Shown: positions 8,089 to 18,064, counted from the first letter of the stretch. The stretch is DNA of 64,000 bases from CAG-411 sp963643465 (GCA_963643465.1 CAVIJT010000003.1:62001-126000), one strand, 5' to 3'. Program-made: numbers and translations. The notes: a model not told the origin generated them from the sequence alone.

Positions 8089-11000
8089 ATGGGTCATAAG
8101 AATGAGAAAAATATAAATAAAATAATAGAAGAATTGTCGGAGGAGATTTCTTTTTCCTATGATGTATCCACAGATACCATGGTATTCTCTGAGAAGTATC
8201 GAACCGTATATGGGAGAAAAAATAAAATATCACATTTTCTAAGGGAGAGTAAAAAAGCATATATTCTTTCTGCAAGTTCGGTTGAGCAGCTAGAGAATTT
8301 AAAAAAGGTATTGGAATATGGAGAGCTGAATCACTACATTCAACTTCAGTGGCCTAACAAACAGGGAAAGTTTGAGTGGTGTGAAGTAGTATTCCGTCAT
8401 GTGGTAGATCGTATAGGAAATGTAAGTGCCGTAGGTATTTGGAGAAATATTGATCAGCAAAAGCGACAGGAAGTTGTGCATAAATATCATGTGATTTCCG
8501 ATGAGATGGAAGGCGTGGAGAATCGTGTAGGTATTGAAAAGCAAGTGGGGTGCGAGATTGCAAAACTTAGTCAGGAAGAACACGCTGCTATGTTTTTGAT
8601 TGATTTTGATAATATGAAGCAGATACAAGCGGATTTTGGTGTGTTAGCACTGGAAGAGTTGTTACATTTGTTTGCAAAAGAATTGCTTGTACATTTTCAT
8701 GAGGATGGAATTGTAGGGCATCTTGGAAGTGATAAATTTCTTGTTTATGTTTCTCAGGTTAAAGAAAAGGAGACTGCACGTATGCTTGCCAGCCGTATGC
8801 AGAAATTGCTGAAAGGTTTGGCAGACCGATTGAATTTGACAAGAGATGTAACGGTAAGTATTGGAATTACATTGGTTACTTGTGATATGACTTACAAAGA
8901 TGCGTTGGAGCAGTTAGATATTGCTTTGCGACATGGTAAAAATGCAGGTAAGAATCAGTATATTTTCTATTCCCAGAACATGCAGGGAGAGAAATATGTG
9001 AAAAAGCTGGTAACTGGCAAATGGGATAAGAGTCAAAAGCAGTATGATTCGGGAAAAATATGGGCAGATTTATTGGAGCGTTTATATCGGAATACAGATA
9101 ATAAGAGAAGTTTTGATGATGCCATTGCTTTTATTGGAAATGTATTTCAATTGGATAAGGTTATGGTCTGGGAGTATGATGATTCTCAAGGAGTCATAAC
9201 CAATACGATTCAGTGGGCAAAAGAAGGACTTCCAAATACACAGCAGCAACAGCAAAATATTGCTTTTCGTGATAGCGAGACTAATTATGCCCATAATTCT
9301 GAGGGGATTTTCTATTGTACAGATGTGGATAAGATGCCAGCCAGAATGCGGGAATATGCGGACAAAGAACATTTTAAATCTTTGCTTGAAGTAAGAATTA
9401 CAGGTGAGGAAAATACCTGTCTTGGGTACATTGATTTTGGTGTATGCGCTGGGGGGCATGTGTGGGTACAGGAAGAAGTAGATTTTTTGGTACTCATGTC
9501 CAGAGTTTTGGGAGAAGTAATGCGTAAGCGCAATATGTCTCAAAAAATAGAAAGTTATTATAAGAATACAAAAAATATTTTGGATAATGTAGTCACGGGA
9601 ATTTATGTGGTAGATCAAGAGACAAGAGAGCTGTATTATTATAATGATGCAATTTTGCGTATTTTTCCAAATTTTGAGGAACGGAAGAGTTGCTATGCAA
9701 GTTTATTTGGAAGGAATCAAGCATGTACAGACTGTCTTTTGGGAAATGTAGTGGAAGGTCAGCTGCCAAATACCGAGAAAGGAATGGTGTTACATAGTCT
9801 GGATGGGGAGAAAGACTATGAGGTTACGGTAACCAAAATGATGTGGGAGAACAAGAAAAATGCCTACATTATTACGATCAATGAACATGTAGAATCTTCG
9901 GAAGAATTGGCAAGACGCCGTAAGCAGGAATATCTGGAAAAGCGTTATGCGTTTATCTATAGTCATTCCTGTGATTGTATTTTTGATATAGATGTGGAAA
10001 ATGACTGGTATGAAGTGACTGTGATTAATCCGGATGCACCTTGGCCAGGATTAAAAATGTACGGAAGTTATCAGGAAATGTTTGAGGAAATTGTAAACAG
10101 TAAAGTATCTGTGGAGGATCAAAATCATGTAAGACAGCATTTCTCTTTGGAGGCATTAAGGCAAAAGGTTGAAAAAGAGGAAACTATGATTACAGATAAT
10201 TTTGCTGTGTATAGCAGGGTAGATAGTATACACATTAAAGAAATACGTGCCTTTGTATTAGATGAAAATGGTAGGAGAAGTGTAGTAGCAACCTATTGTG
10301 ATATTACCGATCAAAAACGAAAAGAGATGCAAATTTTACTAGAGCGTCAGAAATTAAATCGGGCTTTGGTTAATGTATATCCATTTTTGCTTTCTCTTAA
10401 TGTTACCCAAAATGAAGTCACTATGATTTCCAATGAAACGGAAAATGAGTATTTGAACATAAATACAAAAGTAATGTCTAATGCGGTACTTGATATTGCC
10501 ATGCACCTACATCCAGATGATAGGGATACTTTTATTGCTACTTTTGATAGAGAACATTTGCATCGGGAATTTGCAAATGGAAAGATGGAAATTGCTATGG
10601 AATTTCGACAGGGGCGGCCAGACGGTACTTATTACTGGTCATCTGTCATGTGCATTCGCATTGACAATCCGCTGAACGAAGACTTATTGCTGTATGTGTT
10701 TGGTCGTAATATTGAACATCAAAAGGAGATGGAGCAAAGTCTTAGAGATGCTCTATACACTGCAGAAAGGGCAAGTGAAGCAAAATCAGATTTCTTGTCT
10801 CGTATGTCTCATGAAATTCGCACTCCGATGAATGCTATTATTGGTATGACGGAGATTGCAAAAAATGCAGTAGATAAACCAGAGAGTATTTCTAATTACT
10901 TAAATAAAGTAGATATTTCTGCAAAATATCTATTGTCTCTTATTAATAATATTTTGGACATGTCCAGAATTGAGAGCAATAAAATTGTCATTGAGAAGAA

Positions 11001-11934
11001 AGAGTTTCGAATGCAGGAACTGTTAGATAACATTCATAATATGATAGGACCACAAGCAAAAAATAAGAAGATTCATTTCTTTATTGAGCAGAATAGTAAT
11101 TTTGATTGTACTTATTTGGGAGATAGTTTGCGGCTCAACCAGATTCTGATTAATCTGTTATCTAATGCCATTAAATTTACCGATGAGCAGGGTACAGTGT
11201 CTTTGACTGTAAAGGAAAATCGTCGGGAAGGCAGAGAAAGTTATGTATGCTTTACTGTTTCAGATACGGGTGCTGGAATGAGTGAGGAATTTATGAAGGT
11301 TATGTATAATCCGTTTGAACAGGAGAATTCTAACAGTGCGCAAGGAATGGCAGGCACCGGACTTGGGCTTTCTATCACAAAGAATTTAATCGCACTTATG
11401 GATGGACATATTAAGTGTAAGAGCAAAAAGGGGGAAGGTACTACCTTTATTGTAGAGATTAAGATGGATATGGTGGATAAACAAGAGAGCGTGTGGATTA
11501 CTAAGGAAATCGTGCAGGAAAATGTGGAAAAGTCCCACAAGAAAAATTTATTAGTAGGAAAACGCATTTTGCTTGCAGAAGACAATGAACTTAATCAAGA
11601 AATTGCTGTGGCAATGTTAGAAATGCAGCATATTGAAGTGGATTGTGTGGAAAATGGGGAACTAGCCATACAGAAGTTTTTAGAGATGGGAAGTTTTTAT
11701 TATGACATGATTTTAATGGATATTCGTATGCCAGTGAAAAATGGATTAGATGCCACTGCAGATATCCGGGCTATACATGGAAAGTACGCAGAAGAGATTC
11801 CTATTTTAGCAATGAGTGCAAATGCGTTTGCAGAGGATAAAGCAAAAGCATTTGCCAATGGAATGACAGATTATATTGTAAAACCAATTGATATTGATAT
11901 TTTAGAAGAAATGTTAGTGAAATATCTAGGATAA
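8089..11934 (+). CDS. Large hybrid sensor histidine kinase (PAS, degenerate GGDEF, GAF-like, PAS, HisKA, HATPase, REC)
   Basis: This 1281-residue signalling protein has no TM segment and should be cytosolic. Domains in order: an N-terminal PAS-like sensor (~15-130); a GGDEF-fold domain (~150-300) whose signature is LGSDKF near residue 211, so diguanylate cyclase activity is doubtful; a GAF-like region (~325-480); PAS-like modules (~490-880); HisKA with SRMSHEIRTPMN (phospho-acceptor about His908); HATPase_c with NQILINLLSNAIKFT, DTGAGM and GTGLGLSI; and a C-terminal receiver with ILMDIRMP (phospho-acceptor about Asp1211) and the late DYIVKPI motif. There is no output domain and no adjacent regulator or phosphotransfer protein, so the target is unknown. 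The start is fixed by a G-rich Shine-Dalgarno just upstream. Many Lachnospiraceae carry such orphan hybrid kinases. Confidence 0.93.
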   Translation: MGHKNEKNINKIIEELSEEISFSYDVSTDTMVFSEKYRTVYGRKNKISHFLRESKKAYILSASSVEQLENLKKVLEYGELNHYIQLQWPNKQGKFEWCEVVFRHVVDRIGNVSAVGIWRNIDQQKRQEVVHKYHVISDEMEGVENRVGIEKQVGCEIAKLSQEEHAAMFLIDFDNMKQIQADFGVLALEELLHLFAKELLVHFHEDGIVGHLGSDKFLVYVSQVKEKETARMLASRMQKLLKGLADRLNLTRDVTVSIGITLVTCDMTYKDALEQLDIALRHGKNAGKNQYIFYSQNMQGEKYVKKLVTGKWDKSQKQYDSGKIWADLLERLYRNTDNKRSFDDAIAFIGNVFQLDKVMVWEYDDSQGVITNTIQWAKEGLPNTQQQQQNIAFRDSETNYAHNSEGIFYCTDVDKMPARMREYADKEHFKSLLEVRITGEENTCLGYIDFGVCAGGHVWVQEEVDFLVLMSRVLGEVMRKRNMSQKIESYYKNTKNILDNVVTGIYVVDQETRELYYYNDAILRIFPNFEERKSCYASLFGRNQACTDCLLGNVVEGQLPNTEKGMVLHSLDGEKDYEVTVTKMMWENKKNAYIITINEHVESSEELARRRKQEYLEKRYAFIYSHSCDCIFDIDVENDWYEVTVINPDAPWPGLKMYGSYQEMFEEIVNSKVSVEDQNHVRQHFSLEALRQKVEKEETMITDNFAVYSRVDSIHIKEIRAFVLDENGRRSVVATYCDITDQKRKEMQILLERQKLNRALVNVYPFLLSLNVTQNEVTMISNETENEYLNINTKVMSNAVLDIAMHLHPDDRDTFIATFDREHLHREFANGKMEIAMEFRQGRPDGTYYWSSVMCIRIDNPLNEDLLLYVFGRNIEHQKEMEQSLRDALYTAERASEAKSDFLSRMSHEIRTPMNAIIGMTEIAKNAVDKPESISNYLNKVDISAKYLLSLINNILDMSRIESNKIVIEKKEFRMQELLDNIHNMIGPQAKNKKIHFFIEQNSNFDCTYLGDSLRLNQILINLLSNAIKFTDEQGTVSLTVKENRREGRESYVCFTVSDTGAGMSEEFMKVMYNPFEQENSNSAQGMAGTGLGLSITKNLIALMDGHIKCKSKKGEGTTFIVEIKMDMVDKQESVWITKEIVQENVEKSHKKNLLVGKRILLAEDNELNQEIAVAMLEMQHIEVDCVENGELAIQKFLEMGSFYYDMILMDIRMPVKNGLDATADIRAIHGKYAEEIPILAMSANAFAEDKAKAFANGMTDYIVKPIDIDILEEMLVKYLG

Positions 11935-11969
11935 GATTGGTTTGTTGAAACAAAATATGCAAAAAAAGA

Positions 11970-12027
11970 ACACCTACTTTGAGTGGAATATTTATAAAAA
12001 TATCCATTGGAAGGAAGGTGTTTTTTT
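11970..12027 (+). terminator. Long bulged terminator after the hybrid kinase
   Basis: ACACCT at the left end pairs with AGGTGT at the right. An inner stem TGGAATATT / AATATCCA lies between them, and seven T follow. Confidence 0.75.
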
Positions 12028-12043
12028 AGTTTAGAGAATTCGT

Positions 12044-12081
12044 GTGTCAAAAGTCCTTTTTGTTTAGTCTTTGTCAAATTG
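12044..12081 (+). repeat. Possible remnant of the left end of the long-hairpin repeat family
   Basis: GTGTCAAAAG (12044-12053) followed by TTGTCAAATTG (12071-12081) matches, in order and near-identical spacing (27 against 29 nt), the left end of the complete repeat at 28524. The rest of the element is missing. The match is short, so this is tentative. Confidence 0.35.
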
Positions 12082-12253
12082 TTTAGTGAACTTTTAGCAC
12101 TCAAAATTTTATAGAAAAGTGTGGCTTATAAAGCAAAAGCAGCCTTATAAATGTTAAGGAAAAAGTAAGAAAAATGTCAGTTATATTTAAGGTGTTGCCA
12201 GTATAATATGTTCAGACTTTAGACGGTCAAAAAAAGAAAGAGAGGGCAAAAAA

Positions 12254-13441
12254 ATGCGAAAGAAAATTATGGTAGTATTGGGAATAATGCTTGTAATAGC
12301 AATTCTAGGAGTGAGTTATATGAACACGTCCAAAACGAAAAAAGAAGAAAAAGTAGAAGAAATTGTTGTTTCTGAGGAAAAAGAAGAAATGGTTTCTTTG
12401 CAGACAGCTAGAGAAAACTTAAATTCTTTAATGGAAGAAGGAAAAAAAGGGGCGTATCGCAATTTAGTGTTTGAAGAGTTTACGCCAGCAATTACCAGTG
12501 AAGATGCTATTTACACTTTACAAATAGAAACACCGACACGGTATCACGATATGGAAAATGAAAGTTTGGTGGAAACGCAGGTGGAAGTATTAAAACAATT
12601 TTTTGGTGAAGATATGGATATGAATGCGTTAGTGGAATGGAATACACAGCAGTCTTATCAAGAACTTATGGAAGAATTTGAAAATGGAACCTATTCTTCT
12701 GAACAAATTCCTTATATGGTATATGACAAAGATGAACTGCATGGGCAGGTTTCGGGTGGTATTTCTTCCCTTTGGATGGATTTAGGAATAGAGGGTGCAA
12801 TGCCTGATGATGAAAATGCGTTGGATAAAAAATATTATGCTTTTGGAGCAGAAAAAGATCTTGCAACCTGTTATAAAACGAGCAATAAAAAAATGTCAGT
12901 GAAGGAGGCCATTGCAGAAGTGGAAAATTACTTTAATGAAAATTTACCTATTCCATTAGAAAGTGATGAACGATATTGTGTTTCGGAGGTTGAAGTAATA
13001 AAGCAAGAGGATGGAACCTATGCTTTTGAGATGTTCGTTCGTAATTCTTATCATGGTGTATTGTTTGAGTTTGAGTTGTTGGGAGCCGATTATGGTGTGA
13101 ATCAAGAAGCAGATAGGATGGTAGTGTTATTAGAAGGTGAAGGAGAGATTCCTTTCTTTAATGGAATGTCATTAAATAATAAAATTACAGTAATTGATAC
13201 AAAAAAGGAAATCTTAGATCCTATAGCAGCGGTGGATTATGTTTCAAAAAAAATAGGGGATTCTACAGTGTATGACCTTTATGGAATGGAACTGGCATAT
13301 CAATCTATTAGGGGAGAGGATGGAATTTGTACTGCAACACCAGTTTGGATGTTACTTTTAAGGAGACAAACCGATGATAAAGAAACCAGATTTTATGTAA
13401 ATGCCAGCACCGGAGAATTAAGTTCGAGGGTAGTGAAATAG
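12254..13441 (+). CDS. Membrane-anchored extracellular protein of unknown function
   Basis: The protein has 395 residues. An N-terminal signal anchor (MVVLGIMLVIAILGVSYM, residues ~6-23) is followed by a Glu/Lys-rich stalk and a large soluble domain. The last ~75 residues (AAVDYVSKKI, TPVWMLLLRR, RFYVNASTGELSS) resemble the PepSY/YycH-I type of beta-rich extracytoplasmic domain, which ends in an xVDAxTGE-like turn. I do not recognise a named family. A TATAAT box at 12202-12207 lies 46 nt upstream, with no clear -35 element. The gene is followed at once by a decayed gene fragment, so it may once have headed an operon whose partners are lost. Confidence 0.8.
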   Translation: MRKKIMVVLGIMLVIAILGVSYMNTSKTKKEEKVEEIVVSEEKEEMVSLQTARENLNSLMEEGKKGAYRNLVFEEFTPAITSEDAIYTLQIETPTRYHDMENESLVETQVEVLKQFFGEDMDMNALVEWNTQQSYQELMEEFENGTYSSEQIPYMVYDKDELHGQVSGGISSLWMDLGIEGAMPDDENALDKKYYAFGAEKDLATCYKTSNKKMSVKEAIAEVENYFNENLPIPLESDERYCVSEVEVIKQEDGTYAFEMFVRNSYHGVLFEFELLGADYGVNQEADRMVVLLEGEGEIPFFNGMSLNNKITVIDTKKEILDPIAAVDYVSKKIGDSTVYDLYGMELAYQSIRGEDGICTATPVWMLLLRRQTDDKETRFYVNASTGELSSRVVK

Positions 13442-13652
13442 GAAGGAATACATATGAAAGAAAAAAAGCAAAAAGGATGTTCTATCGGTAGTATTTGTCT
13501 GGAATTATTATTGAAACACCGGGGTTTATTCCTTATTATAATGGTTTAGACAATGAACAAAGTGGGTGCCACTAAAAGAAGATAAGTATAAAAAATAGAG
13601 GGCAGAAAATAGTCCGAAGGCGGTACAATATATTATGAAATTATAGGCAGGC
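13442..13652 (+). pseudogene. Decayed gene remnant downstream of the anchored protein
   Basis: A good Shine-Dalgarno (GGAAGGA) and ATG at 13454 open a 32-codon frame ending at 13552. It begins MKEKKQKGCSIGSICLELLL, which looks like a cytoplasmic tail running into a membrane segment. Downstream, sensible protein continues in other frames: PGFIPYYNGLDNEQS, then, one frame over, WVPLKEDKYKK, then SEGGTIYYEIIGR, separated by stops and frame changes. This is what a gene broken by several indels and stops leaves behind. The parent family is not identifiable. The rest of 13442-13753 holds only the promoter of the next gene. Confidence 0.5.
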
Positions 13653-13654
13653 GG

Positions 13655-13683
13655 TTGACAATATTTAGAAAATGTTATATAAA
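13655..13683 (+). promoter_or_regulatory. SigA-type promoter of the CotH/CBM26 gene
   Basis: TTGACA, a 17-bp spacer, then TATAAA, 71 nt before the chosen start. The -35 is a consensus match. Confidence 0.75.
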
Positions 13684-13753
13684 TGAAAAGATAGTGTAAA
13701 AAGTGTGTAATATTTGTGAAATATTGCTACAAATCTCACAAAAGGAGGAAATT

Positions 13754-16700
13754 ATGAATTTCAAACAGAAAAACAGAGTAAGACACGTATTTGCACTTTT
13801 ATTAAGTGTAGTAATGGTAGTTTCCTTATTTGCAGGAAACACTGTGAGCGTGTTTGCCGCATCCTCCATTGCAGTGCCTTCATGGGCAGAGAATCGTCTG
13901 TATTTTCATACAATAGCAAATGATACAACAGACTCTCACGCATGGGCAGTAATGGAATCGGCATCAACAAGTACAGGTAGCACACCCGAAATTGGTTCGT
14001 ACTCATCTAGTTCAACGTTTCGTGTATTTTTGCCAGCAACAGCAAAGAACAGTGATGGAACTTACTTAGTGTATAACAACTATGGAAGTGATATTACAAT
14101 TGGTGGAAAGACAATTGGAAGCGGAAAGACTGGTTATGTATCAGCTAGTGCTAACACCGTAAGAATTGGTTCTAATTCTACTTGCACTTTAAAGATTTAT
14201 ACTTCCAATGCAGAAGAAAATGTGTATTTTACACATAGTGGAAGTAACACAAAGAATAAGTGGAGTGGAACGGTTGATTCTTCATCAGACTATGTATCTG
14301 CTTTAGGTTTGGACTGGTCTAAGAATTCTAAATCAGATGCTGTTGTAACAAATGGTAATGTTACTTTAGTGCAGGCTGATGGTACAATTGATACTACTCA
14401 GACATTAAAGCAAATCAAGGGAAGAGGTAATACTACTTGGTCAAATACCAATAAGAAATCATGGAATTTTACATTAAATGATGAAAAGGTTTCTGTTGGA
14501 GGAATGAAAAAAGGAAAGAAATATTCTTTACTTGCAAATTTCCAGGACCCATCTTTATCTCGTAACCGTCTTTTATATGATTTAGCAGATTCTGTTGGTA
14601 TTCCTTATGCTTCCGATTCTCGTTATGCAGATGTATATATGGACGGATTATACATTGGTTCTTATTTATTGACTCAGAAGCATGATGATCTTGCAGATTT
14701 ACAGGATCCAGTTTATAGTAATGGTTCTGTACAAGATACAGATTTTATCATTGAGTTAGCTTGTGGAACACAGGGAGATGATTTTGAAATTACACCTGGA
14801 AATGGATCTGGTATCATATCCGTTACAGCTCCTGAACCAACTAAGGACAGTGAAAAAAGTGCGTTAAAGAGCTTTATTAAAGGAAAATATGACGCATTAT
14901 ACAATGCAATTAATAGTTCTTCAACAACTTATGAAGAGTTAAGTAAACTTGCAGATGTAGAATCTCTTGCAAAAATCTATTTGATTAATGAACTTGGTAA
15001 GAACTTTGATTCCGGAGTATCTTCTTTCTATTTAACTTATGAAAATGGCAAGTTCTATGCGTCACCAGCTTGGGATTATGACAACTCACTTGGAAATGCA
15101 AATTATTCAGGAATTTCTGATTACAAGAGTACATCTGGTAACTGGTGTAATCAGTGGAAGGGAAATAGCCAGTCCTATAACGGAAACTTTGTTTACAGAA
15201 TGGCTAAGAATGCTGTAATTCTTGATGTAGCTCGCGCATGTTGGTATGGTACTTCACAGAATGATACTACTTCATTTGTGTATAACATCAATAAGTTTGC
15301 AAATGGTACATCAACACAGGCGACTTTAGGAAAAAATACAGGTTTACTTTCTAAAAAATATTATGCAGCAGTATTAGGTTCATCTGCATACAACAACTCT
15401 AAAAAATGGTCAATCGTGCCTAATAGCTGGTGTGGTGGTCATACAAAGTTGACAATGTATACAATGGACTATGATGACTTATACAAGAAATTAGATACAA
15501 TGGATTATTCGGTATCTTCTTCTGTATCTCTTTCTTCATCTACACGTTATTATGAAGAATACGCTATTAGTACAAGTTCAAATAGTGGTGGACAGTATGA
15601 GTTTGCTGCAGATTATATGATTTCTCGTGCAGCATGGATGTCTAAAAATATGTTACAGACTTCAAAGAGTTATAGCTTAACAGGTAACACAATTGGATGG
15701 ACTTCTTCTTTGACAGAATATAAATTGTCATTAAAAGATAAGACTTCAAAGATTTATGGAATTACAAATATTGATGCTAGTTTAGTAACAGGATACTTCA
15801 AGTTGAATGATGGTTCTGCTTATATCGGACCAAGCGGTTCTTCTGATGTAGAAATTACAACAGCAACTACATATGATTCACAAAAGGCATACTGTGTAAC
15901 AGGTAGTATCTCAGGTGCTACAAAAGCATATAAGTTCTCAAATCCAGATAGCTGGAGTAAGGTAAGTGTTTACTACAGACCTTCTGATGGAAAGATTTGG
16001 ATTGCGCAGTATGTAGAGGCTGCAAAAGTGGAAACTATTGCAGCATTCAACTATGACAACACAGGTAAGACTGCAGAAACAGATTTAGATGAATATGCAG
16101 ATAGTGCAGATTCATATACATATTTAGCAACTACTGGAAATGCTACATTGACAGGTTCTGTAAGTGGTAGTGCAAAGAAACATTTAGAGTGGTCATCAGA
16201 TGACTATGATAATGCAAAGGGAACAGCAGCAGGAATCGTACCTGTTTTTGGAGCTTCTGCTTCTAATCCTTGGGCATCAAATGCAAATGTAACTGTTCAA
16301 TTATCTACAAAGGGATACACAGATCTTACTTTGTCACTTCAGTTAGGAGCAACAAAGAAAGGACCAGCAAATTATGTATTCTATGTAACTGACGGTAATT
16401 CTAAGGAAAAACTTGGAACTTATACATTGTCTGATAATAAGACTATGTGCGATGTATCATTTGATATTCCAGCAACATATGCAAACAAAGATAATGTTAA
16501 TATTTTAGTTCAATTAGCAAACACAACAGCTATTAATGGAAATGATATTGTAGGAGCAACTGGTGGAGAGTTTGCGATTAACAATATTGAAGTAAAGGGT
16601 AAGAACAATGGTTCTAGTCCAATTGTAACCCCAACCCCAACAGTGTCAACCCCAACACCAAGTCCAGTAACTCCAACACCAACAGTAGTAGTAGGAACAA

Positions 16701-17986
16701 ACAAAGCAGTTGTATATTATCAACGTTCTTCTTCTACATCTTGGACAGATGCTTATGTTCATTACAAAGTAAATGGAACATGGACAAAGTCTCCAGGAGT
16801 AAAGATGGAGAAAATCAGTGCAGGATATTGGATGTACACAATTGATCTTGGAACAGCAACAGAAGCAACCTTATGCTTTAACAATGGAAATGGTACATGG
16901 GATAATAACAGCAAGGCAAATTATACAGTAGAAGTGGGAACATCTCTTATAACAGATGGAACAGTAACAAAAATGGGAAATGTGACTCCGACTCCAACAG
17001 TGACTCCGACAGTGACCCCAACAATAACCCCAATTGTAACTCCATCAGCAACACCAGAGTATACAGATTATGTAACAATTGCTTTTGATAACTCTGTAAG
17101 TGAATGGGACAATGTATATGCGTATGTATGGAATAGTACAACAGATGCGAAAGTCTTTACTGCTGCTTATATAACTGGAAAAACTGCAGTATTCAATATT
17201 ACAGGTTCTTACAAGAACATTATATTTAAGAATACAGAAGCAGATTGGGATCAGCAAACAGCAGATTTGACTTTGCCAGCATATACTACATCTACTGAGG
17301 GTAAATGTTTTACACCAAATAGTGCAAAGAATAAATCAGAAGGAACATGGGGAAATTCTTCTGTACTTACTGGACGTATAGCAATTGTACCATCTGTTTT
17401 AGCAGATAAAGATACTGTAGCAGTAGGAGATACTGTAAAATTCACTATGACAGCAGAGTATGAAAATGGCAACTATAAGAATAGTCGTTATTTGACATTT
17501 ACATATGAGGATGGAACTACTGAGACTTTGAATTCTTATGATACTTCTAGCTATGCAACTTTATTTGAAAAGGTAGCAGATTATACACATACATATTCAT
17601 GGACACCTAAGAAAACAGGAAAAGTGAAAGTGACTTATTCTGTAAGTGAGTATGAAGATCATACAGAGAATTCTCAGGCAATTACTCTTGATGTAAAGGC
17701 TGCAAGTAATACAGTAAAAGTGTATTATAAAAACAGCAGTTGGTCTAAAGCATATATCCATTATAAAGTAAACGGATCATGGACAAGCGTTCCTGGTGTA
17801 CAGATGCAGTCTAGCGATCGCAGCGATTATACTTGGATGTATACAATTGATTTAGGCGATACAACAAGTGCAACTGTTTGCTTTAATAATGGAAACAACA
17901 GTTGGGATAGTAATAATAGTGCAAACTATTCAGTAGGAACTGGAGAATATGCAATTTCAGGACAAAAGGTAACAAAATTGAATTAA
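13754..17986 (+). CDS. Secreted CotH-kinase-domain protein with CBM26-type starch-binding modules
   Basis: The start at 13754 is set by AAAGGAGG 6 nt upstream and gives 1410 residues; an in-frame upstream start lacks both a Shine-Dalgarno and a leading signal. A Sec signal peptide ends near VSVFAA (~34). The CotH kinase domain (~residues 160-560) shows KGRGNTTW near 220, FQDPSLSRNRLLYDLA near 263, YLLTQKHDD near 303 and SPAWDYDNSLGN near 436; CotH-family proteins are atypical secreted kinases. Pro/Thr linkers then join a CBM26-like module (~984-1074: AYVHYKVNGTW, LCFNNGNGTWDNN), a second beta module (~1107-1200), a PKD-like module (~1220-1310) and a terminal CBM26-like module (~1318-1409). 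Starch or glycan binding is inferred from the family. There is no cell-wall sorting motif, so it is probably released. Confidence 0.9.
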   Translation: MNFKQKNRVRHVFALLLSVVMVVSLFAGNTVSVFAASSIAVPSWAENRLYFHTIANDTTDSHAWAVMESASTSTGSTPEIGSYSSSSTFRVFLPATAKNSDGTYLVYNNYGSDITIGGKTIGSGKTGYVSASANTVRIGSNSTCTLKIYTSNAEENVYFTHSGSNTKNKWSGTVDSSSDYVSALGLDWSKNSKSDAVVTNGNVTLVQADGTIDTTQTLKQIKGRGNTTWSNTNKKSWNFTLNDEKVSVGGMKKGKKYSLLANFQDPSLSRNRLLYDLADSVGIPYASDSRYADVYMDGLYIGSYLLTQKHDDLADLQDPVYSNGSVQDTDFIIELACGTQGDDFEITPGNGSGIISVTAPEPTKDSEKSALKSFIKGKYDALYNAINSSSTTYEELSKLADVESLAKIYLINELGKNFDSGVSSFYLTYENGKFYASPAWDYDNSLGNANYSGISDYKSTSGNWCNQWKGNSQSYNGNFVYRMAKNAVILDVARACWYGTSQNDTTSFVYNINKFANGTSTQATLGKNTGLLSKKYYAAVLGSSAYNNSKKWSIVPNSWCGGHTKLTMYTMDYDDLYKKLDTMDYSVSSSVSLSSSTRYYEEYAISTSSNSGGQYEFAADYMISRAAWMSKNMLQTSKSYSLTGNTIGWTSSLTEYKLSLKDKTSKIYGITNIDASLVTGYFKLNDGSAYIGPSGSSDVEITTATTYDSQKAYCVTGSISGATKAYKFSNPDSWSKVSVYYRPSDGKIWIAQYVEAAKVETIAAFNYDNTGKTAETDLDEYADSADSYTYLATTGNATLTGSVSGSAKKHLEWSSDDYDNAKGTAAGIVPVFGASASNPWASNANVTVQLSTKGYTDLTLSLQLGATKKGPANYVFYVTDGNSKEKLGTYTLSDNKTMCDVSFDIPATYANKDNVNILVQLANTTAINGNDIVGATGGEFAINNIEVKGKNNGSSPIVTPTPTVSTPTPSPVTPTPTVVVGTNKAVVYYQRSSSTSWTDAYVHYKVNGTWTKSPGVKMEKISAGYWMYTIDLGTATEATLCFNNGNGTWDNNSKANYTVEVGTSLITDGTVTKMGNVTPTPTVTPTVTPTITPIVTPSATPEYTDYVTIAFDNSVSEWDNVYAYVWNSTTDAKVFTAAYITGKTAVFNITGSYKNIIFKNTEADWDQQTADLTLPAYTTSTEGKCFTPNSAKNKSEGTWGNSSVLTGRIAIVPSVLADKDTVAVGDTVKFTMTAEYENGNYKNSRYLTFTYEDGTTETLNSYDTSSYATLFEKVADYTHTYSWTPKKTGKVKVTYSVSEYEDHTENSQAITLDVKAASNTVKVYYKNSSWSKAYIHYKVNGSWTSVPGVQMQSSDRSDYTWMYTIDLGDTTSATVCFNNGNNSWDSNNSANYSVGTGEYAISGQKVTKLN

Positions 17987-17996
17987 TATTGTAAAA

Positions 17997-18036
17997 AAGA
18001 AAGTCTGGGGCTTAGATACCTCAGACTTTCTTTTTA
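17997..18036 (+). terminator. Intrinsic terminator after the CotH/CBM26 gene
   Basis: Stem AAGAAAGTCTG / CAGACTTTCTT, loop ~14 nt, then TTTTT. Confidence 0.85.
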
Positions 18037-18064
18037 CGCGAGTAGTGAGGAAAATACAACTGTA

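Noticed and set aside
16618..17055. Short direct repeats of the ACTCCAACA type as a possible CRISPR or satellite array
   Set aside because: They are in frame and encode Pro/Thr interdomain linkers of the CotH/CBM26 protein.
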